A stretch of 60,323 bases of DNA from contig CAZSWS010000007.1 in NCBI GenBank assembly GCA_964610765.1, forward strand, positions 1-60,323. Direction: 5' to 3'. The position numbers were made by a program, and so were the translations under genes. The notes below the pieces were generated by a model, which was not told the DNA's origin, searched no databases, and worked only from the letters and a program-made list of their open reading frames with translations. Positions 52,674 to 60,323 of the stretch are shown one piece after another. Origin of the DNA: CAZSWS01 sp964610765. Lineage in GTDB: Bacteria > Bacteroidota > Bacteroidia > Bacteroidales > Tannerellaceae. The first letter of the stretch is position 1, and the number at the start of each line of letters is the position of its first letter.

Positions 52674-55321
52674 TTATTGGGTCCGAATTTTAATGCTGGT
52701 CTTCTTAACTCCTTTCATAGATGCTTCTAACGTTATTTCTCCGGGTTTTTCAGTCGACTGTACAATCGCTGTTANNNNNNNNNNNNNNNNNNNNNNNNNN
52801 NNNNNNNNNNNNNNNNNNNNNNNNNNNNNNNNNNNNNNNNNNNNNNNNNNNNNNNNNNNNNNNNNNNNNNNNNNGATGCTTCTAACGTTATTTCTCCGGG
52901 TTTTTCAGTCGACTGTACAATCGCTGTTAACATTCCGTTGAATAAATGCATTTGGGGTAGGTGAAATAAATCTAAAGAAGTACTGTTCCCATTCGCTCCG
53001 GCCCGATACGTACCATTCCCTTTCACGTTGAATGTAACCATGTCTTGTGCATGAGGACATAAATTACCCTTTTTATCAACGACTTTCACTGTGATAAAAG
53101 ATAAATCCCTTCCATCTGCTTGAATCGTTGGGCGATCAGCGATTAGTTCCAGATGGTGTGGCTTGCCGGCAGTATGTACCTCTTGTTCTGCCACGGCTTG
53201 TCCCATTTCATTATAGGCTACTACTTTCACCGTGCCCGGCTCGTACTTTGTATCCATCCACATCAAGCGATAACGTTCTTGGCGTTTGAAGTCTTTCGTG
53301 TCACTATTGTGTACGGTGACTGAGAGGTTTTTAGTACGTGTTCCCTGACTTTTCCCATTGATGAACAGCTCGGCCGAAGGATAGTTGGTATATACAAATA
53401 TCGGAGTTACTTCGCCTTCTCTTCCTTCCCAGTTCCAATGCGGAAGAATGTGCAAGGTTTCTTCTGATTTATTCCAGTGACTTCGGTACAAGTAGTAACG
53501 GTCTTTTGGAATTCCGGCTAAGTCAACGATGCCAAAAAGAGAAGAGTGGCTAGGCCAGTCTGTATAATAAGGCGTTGGTTCTCCTAAATAGTCAAACCCT
53601 GTCCACACAAACTCGCCTATGCAGTAAGGTAAATCTTCATGCTGGATGAAATCATCTTCAGGCAGGTTAGACCACGAACAGTGTTCCACATCATAAGAAG
53701 AGGATTGGTGGTCGTCATATTTTTTCATTGCGCTACGTTCAATGGGGTATTTATAGACCCCTCTGGAGCTTACAGTAGAAACCGTTTCGCTACCCAGTAT
53801 GATTCGTTGTGGCAGTTTTTTGTAGGCTTCTATATATTTATGGGGACGATAGTTGAAACCGGCTACTTCCATCACAGCTGCAAAATTATTATTCATTACT
53901 GCGTCAGGAGCGTCCATCCCTTGTGTGACCGGACGTGTGGGGTCTTCTCGTTGGCAAATTTCTTGTAACCAAAGTGAGAGTTTCGGACCTTGGTTGCCAT
54001 TGTGCTGGTCTGGAACTTCGTTGCCAATGCACCACATCACAAGACTCGGACTGTTGCGAAACTGATGGATGAGGTTTACTAAGTCTTTCTCGGCCCAATC
54101 GTCAAAGAAAAGATTATAGCCATTTTTCATTTTGGGTGTTTTCCACTCATCAAATGATTCGGCCATGACCATCATTCCCATCTCATCGCATGCACGTATT
54201 AAATCAGGTGCCGGCATGTTGTGTGATGTACGGATGGCATTAGCTCCCATTTCTTTTAATATCCTGATTTGTCGGCGAATGCCGGCATCATTAACAGCCG
54301 CCCCTAAAGGACCTAAATCATGATGCATGCATAACCCCTTGAAAATAGTCTTTTTCCCATTCAAGAAAAACCCTTCATCCGGTCTAATTTCTATACTTCG
54401 GATGCCGAAAGGGGTGGTATATTCATCTTTCAAAACATCGCCTTCATAAAGCTTGGTGACGGCTTGATACATATGAGGGTTGTCAGTATCCCAAAGTAGA
54501 GGGCGGTCAACAGTGAGTTCTTGTGAAACGACATTTAAATCATAGGCAGTCATTGCTTTTTTGTCTGTTGCTACCTCTTGGTTGTCTTTATCTATGATGG
54601 TTGTATGTAGACTGTAACGTTTGAAATCTGCATGGGAGGGGAGGTTTACTTTTGTGCTCATAGAGATTTTTGCAAACTCAGGAGTAATGACCGGAGTGCT
54701 CAGTTGTGTGCCCCACACAGGTATATATGCTTCTTCGTTAATTATCAGATGTACGTTTCGATAAAGCCCGGCTCCCGGATACCAACGAGACGATTCGGGC
54801 TTGTTTTCTAGTCGGACAGCTAATATGTTTTCTTTTCCCTCTATTAAATAAGGCGTAATGTCGAAGTGAAAACTATTATATCCATAAGGCCAGAAGCCGA
54901 CTTTTTGCCCATTTATATATACTTGTGCCTGACTCATAGCACCATCAAATAGGAGAGTAGCTTTTTTCCCTTGTCTGAATGCGGGAGCTTCAAAGCTTAG
55001 GCGATACCATCCGACTCCAACGAAGGGTAAACCTCCGGTTCGTCCGGCATGTTCCAGTGCTTCTTTCTGCCCGTCTTGCGTGATAGCCATCTCCTGTTTG
55101 TCATTTTGGCTACTGAAAGGACCATAAATAGCCCAGTCGTGAGGAACGACAACTGTCTGCCACTGTGTGTCATTGAAAGCAGGGTCAGTAAATGTAGGAC
55201 TATCTTCTCTGCTGAATTTCCATCCTTTCTCTAATAAATACTCCGTTCGCACTTGTGCGTGATTAATCCATGATACTCCCATGAAAAAAAGTATACATAG
55301 CCAAATAGTGTTCTTTCTCAT
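52674..55321 (-). CDS. Beta-galactosidase-like GH2 enzyme (interrupted by a false gap)
   Basis: The protein is exported (signal WLCILFFMGVSWINHAQ) and, once the gap is merged, about 830 residues long. The GH2 sugar-binding, Ig-like and TIM-barrel domains are followed by a DUF4982-like segment and an Ig-like C-terminal domain (IQADGRDLSFITVKVVDKKG). The acid/base Glu is in WCIGNEVPDQ and the nucleophile in ILGSETVSTVSS. The 100-N gap (52775-52874) breaks the C-terminus, with 55 bp repeated on each side. Merging restores the end ...ITLEASMKGVKKTSIKIRTQ and the stop at 52674-52676. Specificity is unproven. Confidence 0.9.
52720..52929. other. Assembly gap with duplicated 55-bp flanks
   Basis: A run of 100 N (52775-52874) separates two identical 55-bp copies (52720-52774 and 52875-52929). 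The same 55-bp pattern occurs at 48321-48530, pointing to one assembler setting rather than biology. Confidence 0.93.
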
Positions 55322-55354
55322 AAATAAATGGTCTAAAAATAGAATGATAAGCTA

Positions 55355-55362
55355 CAAACATA
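55355..55362 (-). promoter_or_regulatory. Putative -7 promoter box of the beta-galactosidase-like gene
   Basis: On the minus strand TATGTTTG fits TAnnTTTG, 33 bp before the start codon. Confidence 0.5.
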
Positions 55363-55413
55363 CTCAAAGCTAAAGTTATATTCTAAAAAAATAATAAGTT
55401 TGTTGTTTCTAAC

Positions 55414-55421
55414 TAAGTTTG
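55414..55421 (+). promoter_or_regulatory. Putative -7 promoter box of the DUF389 gene
   Basis: TAAGTTTG fits TAnnTTTG. A second identical box lies 19 bp upstream at 55395-55402, so the start site is ambiguous. The ATG is at 55473. Confidence 0.4.
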
Positions 55422-55472
55422 TATCTGATTAAAATACTAGTTTGCTAACGCAATCAATGAAAGTCGTTTATT

Positions 55473-56807
55473 ATGTACAAAACACTTCGGAAAATTTTAG
55501 ACTATATTAGTCTGGTCGGGCAAATAGAAGACTTTGATGAAATTCACAATTCTATCGTTCAAGGAATTTCTTTTAAAGGAACGAATATCTGGATTTTAGT
55601 TTGTGCCATTATTATTGCATCGGTTGGTTTAAACACCAATTCGACGGCTGTTATTATTGGTGCGATGTTGATTTCTCCATTGATGGGTCCTATCAATGGG
55701 ATGGGGTATAGTATTGCTATTTATGACTTTGGACTGTTTAGGCAATCATTGAAAAACTTTGGTTTTGCCGTTTTGGCTAGTTTGATTGCTTCAACCATTT
55801 ATTTTGCAATCACTCCGGTAAATACGGCCCACTCTGAGCTGTTAGCTCGTACCAGTCCAACAATATTTGATGTGCTGATTGCTCTTTTTGGTGGTTTTGC
55901 AGGTATTATCGCTATAAGTAGCAAAATGAAAGGGAATGTCATTCCGGGTGTAGCAATTGCTACTGCACTAATGCCGCCTCTTTGTACTGCAGGCTATGGT
56001 TTGGGAACGCTTCAGTTTTCTTTTTTCTATGGAGCAATCTACCTTTTCATCATCAATACGGTTTGTATTGCATTTGCTGCTGTACTGGTATCGCAAATGT
56101 TGAAACTCCCTATTCGGGATACATCTATCGGAGATGAACGGAAAAAACAAATTAACCAGCTTATTTCTCTTTTATTATTGATTACGATTTTGCCGAGTGT
56201 TTATTTGGGCTATTTGATGTCGCAAAATGAAAAGTTTAAGCAAAATGCAGAAAAATACACCCAATATGTAAATATTTATAATGGAAATTATTTACTTAAA
56301 AATGAGGTGAATGCCAGCAAAAAAGAAATACGGTTGGTTTATGGTGGTTCTTCTCTTACCGAAAAAGATAAAAATGAAATTGTAGAACATGCCAAACTTT
56401 TTTCTTTGACGAATGCACACGTAACGATTGAGCAGGGATTGGCAATCAATCTGGAAAGAGAGTCGAAACTGAATGCAGAAGAGACTTCTTTAAGACAAGA
56501 AATTATGCGATTGAACTTAGTGATAACTGCACAAGAAGAACATTCGGACAGCATACAGGCTAAACAGCTGACGGGTAAGCAGCTGTTGTCTGAATTAACT
56601 CCATTGTTTCCGGAGATTGTATCCTGCTCCTATAGCGATGCACATGTTTTTCATGTCAATGATAGTCTGACCACAGATATGACCGGTATATTTACCATCA
56701 CATCAGCCAAACAAATCGTTGAGCAAGATCGACATAAAATCAAAGATTGGTTGATAAAAAGGTTGCAGTTGAAGGATGCAAAAGTCTATTTCGACAAAGA
56801 GCATTGA
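55473..56807 (+). CDS. DUF389 / TIGR00341-type membrane protein
   Basis: The 444-residue protein has about six membrane segments in the first 250 residues. The family hallmark TNSTAVIIGAMLISPLMGPI (residues about 57-76) is present, and GNVIPGVAIATALMPPLCTA repeats the theme. The C-terminal 190 residues are soluble and charged, with a coiled-coil stretch. The function is unknown in this family as far as I can recall. It is flanked by unrelated genes. Confidence 0.88.
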   Translation: MYKTLRKILDYISLVGQIEDFDEIHNSIVQGISFKGTNIWILVCAIIIASVGLNTNSTAVIIGAMLISPLMGPINGMGYSIAIYDFGLFRQSLKNFGFAVLASLIASTIYFAITPVNTAHSELLARTSPTIFDVLIALFGGFAGIIAISSKMKGNVIPGVAIATALMPPLCTAGYGLGTLQFSFFYGAIYLFIINTVCIAFAAVLVSQMLKLPIRDTSIGDERKKQINQLISLLLLITILPSVYLGYLMSQNEKFKQNAEKYTQYVNIYNGNYLLKNEVNASKKEIRLVYGGSSLTEKDKNEIVEHAKLFSLTNAHVTIEQGLAINLERESKLNAEETSLRQEIMRLNLVITAQEEHSDSIQAKQLTGKQLLSELTPLFPEIVSCSYSDAHVFHVNDSLTTDMTGIFTITSAKQIVEQDRHKIKDWLIKRLQLKDAKVYFDKEH

Positions 56808-56888
56808 ATGGTAATACACGCATTATTTTCAAAACAGAGCTGATATAAGAAATAAGATAATCAGACAGCCTATCTAGATGATTATTTG

Positions 56889-56896
56889 TAATTTTG
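56889..56896 (+). promoter_or_regulatory. Putative -7 promoter box of the phoH-purC-menG operon
   Basis: TAATTTTG fits TAnnTTTG, 37 bp before the ATG at 56934. Confidence 0.45.
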
Positions 56897-56933
56897 GGCT
56901 TTCAATAAATAAAAGGAAAGAGAACATATACAC

Positions 56934-57941
56934 ATGATAGAACGGATATATATCCTTGAAAATGTTGACCCCGCTTCATTCTATGGGGTTAACAATGCCC
57001 ACATGCAATTGATTAAAACATTGTTTCCAAAACTGCGTATTGTGGCGCGTGGTAATATAATGAAAGTGATTGGAGACGAGGAAGAATCTGAGTTATTCTT
57101 GCGAAAAATAAGAGAGCTTGAGAAATATTGCGAAGAGTATAATGTGTTGTCTGAAGAGATAATTATTGATGTAGTCAAAGGAAAGAGTACGCGGATAGAG
57201 AAGCAGGAAAATCTGATTATACATGGGACAAGTGGTAAAGTCATAAAAGCCCGGTCTGAAAATCAGCAAAAACTCGTCAAAGCTTTCGATGAAAATGACT
57301 TAGTGTTTGCCATCGGACCAGCCGGTTCCGGTAAGACATTTGTGGCTATAGCGCTAGCCGTACGAGCATTGAAAACAAAACAAGTGAAGAAAATCATCTT
57401 GAGTAGACCGGCTGTAGAAGCAGGTGAAAAGTTGGGCTTTTTGCCCGGTGAGATGAAAGACAAGCTAGACCCTTATTTGCAACCCCTCTATGATGCGCTG
57501 CAAGAAATGATTCCTGCTGCTAAACTGAAAGAGTATATGGAGCATAACACCATACAGATAGCACCGTTAGCCTATATGCGTGGGCGTACCTTGAGTGATG
57601 CTGTGGTTATTTTGGACGAGGCGCAAAATACGACTAAACATCAGATTAAGATGTTTTTGACTCGTTTAGGGATGAATGCCAAGATGATTGTAACGGGAGA
57701 CGTCACTCAAATAGACCTTCCTCCTTCGGCCAGTTCAGGGCTGATTGAAGCGATGCGTATCCTTAAAAGGGTAGGAGGAATAGGGCGTATTGAATTTGAG
57801 AAGAAAGATATTGTAAGACATCGTTTGGTACAACAAATTGTTGAGGCTTACGAAGTAAATGATGAGAAAGAAAAACAAGAGCGTTTGTTGAAGAAGCAAG
57901 CAGATAATAAATCATCCAATAATACAGAAGATACGATATGA
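56934..57941 (+). CDS. PhoH-like ATPase
   Basis: The 335-residue cytoplasmic ATPase has Walker A GPAGSGKTFVAIALA (about residue 125) and Walker B VVILDEAQNTT (about 222), plus the family's SRPAVEAGEKLGFLPG. The N-terminal part resembles the KH-like region of the PhoH/YbeZ type. YbeZ proteins act with YbeY in RNA handling. Its stop overlaps the purC start (ATGA). Confidence 0.9.
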   Translation: MIERIYILENVDPASFYGVNNAHMQLIKTLFPKLRIVARGNIMKVIGDEEESELFLRKIRELEKYCEEYNVLSEEIIIDVVKGKSTRIEKQENLIIHGTSGKVIKARSENQQKLVKAFDENDLVFAIGPAGSGKTFVAIALAVRALKTKQVKKIILSRPAVEAGEKLGFLPGEMKDKLDPYLQPLYDALQEMIPAAKLKEYMEHNTIQIAPLAYMRGRTLSDAVVILDEAQNTTKHQIKMFLTRLGMNAKMIVTGDVTQIDLPPSASSGLIEAMRILKRVGGIGRIEFEKKDIVRHRLVQQIVEAYEVNDEKEKQERLLKKQADNKSSNNTEDTI

Positions 57942-58888
57942 AAAAGGCTTTAGTAAAAACAGATTTTCAGTTTCCGAATCAAAAAAGCGTTTATCACGGA
58001 AAAGTGCGCGATGTGTATAATATAAACGATCAGCAACTTGTGATGGTTGCAACTGACCGTATCTCTGCTTTTGATGTGGTGCTTCCGGAAGGGATACCTT
58101 ACAAAGGGCAGATACTCAATCAAATCGCAGCGACTTTCTTGGATGCGACAGCAGATATTTGCCCAAACTGGAAGCAGGCTACTCCTGATCCGATGGTGAC
58201 AGTAGGTGTTCACTGTGAAGGGTATCCGGTCGAAATGATTGTAAGAGGATATTTGGTGGGTAGTGCTTGGAGAGCCTATAAAGAAGGTGAACGTGAAATT
58301 TCTGGTGTTCGCATTCCTGATGGAATGAAAGAAAATGAAAAGTTTCCGGAGCCGATTATTACTCCTTCTACCAAAGCGGAGATGGGCTTTCATGATGAAA
58401 ATATATCGAAAGAAGAGATTTTAAAACAAGGGCTTGTTTCGGAAGAAGACTATGCCATTATCGAGCGTTATACCATGGAGCTTTTTAAACGAGGAACAGC
58501 GATTGCTGCAGAACGTGGGCTGATATTGGTTGATACGAAATATGAATTTGGTCATCGTAATGGCAAAATATATTTGATTGATGAAATTCATACACCGGAC
58601 TCTTCCCGCTATTTTTATAAAGCAGGCTATGAGGAGCGTTTTGAAAAAGGCGAACAGCAAAAGCAGTTGTCTAAAGAATTTGTTCGTGAGTGGTTGATGG
58701 AAAATGGATTTCAAGGAAAAGAAGGTCAGCAGGTACCTGAGATGACTCCGGAGATTGTGGAAAGTATTAGTGAGCGCTATATCGAACTATATGAGCATAT
58801 CACAGGAGAAGCTTTTGTGAAAGCTGATACTCAAAACATCTTGAAGCGTATCCAGGGAAATGTAACAGACTATTTGATGAAAGTTTGA
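57938..58888 (+). CDS. purC: Phosphoribosylaminoimidazole-succinocarboxamide synthase
   Basis: The 316-residue enzyme joins aspartate to CAIR in purine synthesis. Conserved segments include GKVRDVYN, VATDRISAFDVVLPE, EMIVRGYLVGSAW and DEIHTPDSSRYF. It is of the longer SAICAR synthetase type. The gene overlaps phoH upstream and nearly abuts menG. Confidence 0.95.
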   Translation: MKKALVKTDFQFPNQKSVYHGKVRDVYNINDQQLVMVATDRISAFDVVLPEGIPYKGQILNQIAATFLDATADICPNWKQATPDPMVTVGVHCEGYPVEMIVRGYLVGSAWRAYKEGEREISGVRIPDGMKENEKFPEPIITPSTKAEMGFHDENISKEEILKQGLVSEEDYAIIERYTMELFKRGTAIAAERGLILVDTKYEFGHRNGKIYLIDEIHTPDSSRYFYKAGYEERFEKGEQQKQLSKEFVREWLMENGFQGKEGQQVPEMTPEIVESISERYIELYEHITGEAFVKADTQNILKRIQGNVTDYLMKV

Positions 58889-58896
58889 TAAAACAG

Positions 58897-59631
58897 ATGA
58901 AATCAGGGGCTGAGAAAATAGTTCCTTACTCTAAAGAGGAACGAAAGAGCACGCAGATTCAGCGTATGTTTGATAAAATAGCGCTGACGTATGATCGACT
59001 GAATCATATACTATCTTTTGGTATAGATAAATGGTGGAGGCGTAAATGCGTGAACTATTTGGCGAAACAGGCTCCTGCTAAAATATTAGATATTGCATCC
59101 GGAACAGGTGATTTAGCATTGACAATGGCTAAACGTTTGAAACCGGAGCAAGTGATAGGGGCTGATATCTCGGAAGGGATGATGGACGTAGGGAGAGCCA
59201 AGGCAGCGAAAGCCGGTCTTTCTGTTGTGACGTTTGAATACCAAGACTGTTTAGCTTTAACCTATCCGGACAATCGGTTTGACGCCGTGACAGCAGCTTT
59301 TGGTGTGCGTAATTTTGAGAATTTAGAACAAGGCTTGTCCGAAATGTATCGGGTAGTCAGGGCTGGTGGGCATGTGGCAATTTTGGAGTTTTCAACGCCT
59401 AAACATTTTCCCATGAAGCAGCTCTATCGCTTTTATTCGCGTGTGATTATTCCTTTTGTTGGGGGCTTGTTTTCGATAGATAAACAGGCTTATGATTATC
59501 TGCCGGCTTCGATTGAAGTGGTTGCACAAGGTGAGGCGATGGTTGAATTGCTCAAAAAACAAGGATTTAAAACCGCTGAGGTGCGTCCAATGACTTTTGG
59601 TATATGCTCTTTATATATCGCTGTTAAATAA
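58897..59631 (+). CDS. menG: Demethylmenaquinone methyltransferase
   Basis: The ATG at 58897 is chosen; an in-frame TTG at 58885 overlaps the purC stop. The roughly 244-residue class I methyltransferase has MFDKIALTYDRLNHILSFGID near the start, motif I ILDIASGTGDLA (about residue 65), and FGVRNFENLEQGLSEMYRVV with EFSTPKHF. These are the UbiE/MenG signatures. It would methylate demethylmenaquinone for the anaerobic respiratory quinone. Confidence 0.93.
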   Translation: MKSGAEKIVPYSKEERKSTQIQRMFDKIALTYDRLNHILSFGIDKWWRRKCVNYLAKQAPAKILDIASGTGDLALTMAKRLKPEQVIGADISEGMMDVGRAKAAKAGLSVVTFEYQDCLALTYPDNRFDAVTAAFGVRNFENLEQGLSEMYRVVRAGGHVAILEFSTPKHFPMKQLYRFYSRVIIPFVGGLFSIDKQAYDYLPASIEVVAQGEAMVELLKKQGFKTAEVRPMTFGICSLYIAVK

Positions 59632-59646
59632 AAAAAGAAAATAGGC

Positions 59647-60323
59647 ATGAAGAAATACGGCATTATAGGTTATCCTTTAGCTCATTCATTTTCGAGGGTG
59701 TTTTTTACAGAGAAGTTCTCAAAAGAACAAATAGACGCTCAGTATGTGAATTTTGAATTTGAAGATATTGCTGACTTTGTTCAAGTGATTAAAGAAAATA
59801 CAGACCTATGTGGCTTGAATGTGACTAAGCCGCATAAAATAGCCGTAATGCCTTTCTTGGACGAAATAGATGAAGATGCGGCAAGCGTAGGTGCGGTCAA
59901 TGTGATTGCCTTTCGAAAAACAGCTGATGGAAAAACTCGCTTAAAAGGGTACAACTCGGATGTCTATGGATTTAGAGAGTCTATTAAACCGCTGTTAAAT
60001 AGTTCTCATAAAAAAGCATTGGTGCTTGGGACCGGTGGAGCAGCTCAGGCTGTTATGTATGGATTGAAGCAGTTGGGTGTTGAGGCGTTGTTTGTATCAA
60101 GAAGAAAATCAGGCGATGTATTAACTTATGATGAGATAGATGAACGTCTTCTTTCAACATATACCGTAGTGGTGAATGCCACACCTTTAGGGATGTTTCC
60201 GGCAATAGATGATTGTCCGGCAATACCTTACTCATTATTAACTCCGAATCATGTTTTATTTGATTTAATATATAATCCGGAAGAAACCGTTTTTTTGCGT
60301 AAAGGGAAAGAAGCGGGAGCTGT
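59647..60323 (+). CDS. aroE: Shikimate dehydrogenase (3' end beyond window)
   Basis: The frame is open from ATG 59647 to the window edge, about 225 residues. The substrate-binding start is KYGIIGYPLAHSFSRVFF (residues 3-20). The catalytic Lys is in LNVTKPHK (about residue 62-66) and the Asp is in KGYNSDVYG (about 103). The NADP-binding LVLGTGGAAQAV follows. It converts 3-dehydroshikimate to shikimate. It is 15 bp after menG and continues the same operon. Confidence 0.93.
   Translation, partial: MKKYGIIGYPLAHSFSRVFFTEKFSKEQIDAQYVNFEFEDIADFVQVIKENTDLCGLNVTKPHKIAVMPFLDEIDEDAASVGAVNVIAFRKTADGKTRLKGYNSDVYGFRESIKPLLNSSHKKALVLGTGGAAQAVMYGLKQLGVEALFVSRRKSGDVLTYDEIDERLLSTYTVVVNATPLGMFPAIDDCPAIPYSLLTPNHVLFDLIYNPEETVFLRKGKEAGA

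Noticed and set aside
1..60323. tRNA, rRNA, prophage or insertion sequence
   Set aside because: I looked through the gaps for T-loop-like sequences, transposase motifs and attachment repeats and saw none; a dedicated scan could still find a tRNA that I missed.

Overview
The window is about 60 kb of a Bacteroidota chromosome, most likely Bacteroidales and probably near Bacteroidaceae. The reasons are the low GC content, a recurring TAnnTTTG -7 promoter box instead of the E. coli-type -10, many Gln-ending signal peptides and Cys lipoboxes, the fused NagB/PIG-L protein, DUF1599 and BT_3928-type genes, a long-tailed S16, and conserved blocks such as lutABC and phoH-purC-menG-aroE. It is housekeeping-rich; I see no prophage, conjugative element, IS transposase, CRISPR array, rRNA or tRNA. 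The species cannot be named from sequence alone.

Layout: (1) 1-1665, end of an FtsX/MacB-type ABC permease plus its ATPase. (2) 2006-4664, serB, a lipoprotein metallophosphatase and an overlapping outer-membrane-type hypothetical. (3) 4805-10888, a 2,027-residue alpha-2-macroglobulin-family protein with a SusC-like TonB plug inserted. (4) 10964-13365, rpsP and a TPR/OmpA-like lipoprotein on the minus strand. (5) 13631-18961, class I fumarase and an AddA/UvrD-like helicase-nuclease. (6) 19056-24343, a leucine operon (leuA-leuC-leuD plus a second isopropylmalate/citramalate synthase) behind a leader-peptide attenuator; leuB is not next to it. (7) 24471-26843, a 5'-nucleotidase split into two genes, then queH. 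(8) 26916-27788, a TPP riboswitch with terminator in front of a methyltransferase. (9) 27902-36258, glgB, manA, an ABC-F ATPase, the NagB/PIG-L fusion and a secreted phosphatase. (10) 36410-45990, lutABC, DUF1599, a DoxX-like protein, tpiA, SPOR, folE, a small acidic protein, an OmpA-family lipoprotein and a protein with a Por-type C-terminal tail. (11) 46011-55321, a lipoprotein, a tRNA nucleotidyltransferase, a decayed carbonic anhydrase, two GH2 glycosidases and a porin. (12) 55473-60323, a DUF389 membrane protein, phoH, purC, menG and the start of aroE.

The most unusual non-coding material is three intergenic arrays of imperfect 22-bp units (1792-1879, 15480-15589, 52408-52495). The first and third are diverged copies of one element, each with four units bracketed by a locus-specific inverted repeat and able to fold as a long hairpin. 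The middle array has the same 22-bp period with an unrelated sequence. Two 100-N gaps (48376-48475 and 52775-52874) are each flanked by an identical 55-bp duplication, so they look like unmerged contig overlaps; collapsing them restores two intact genes.
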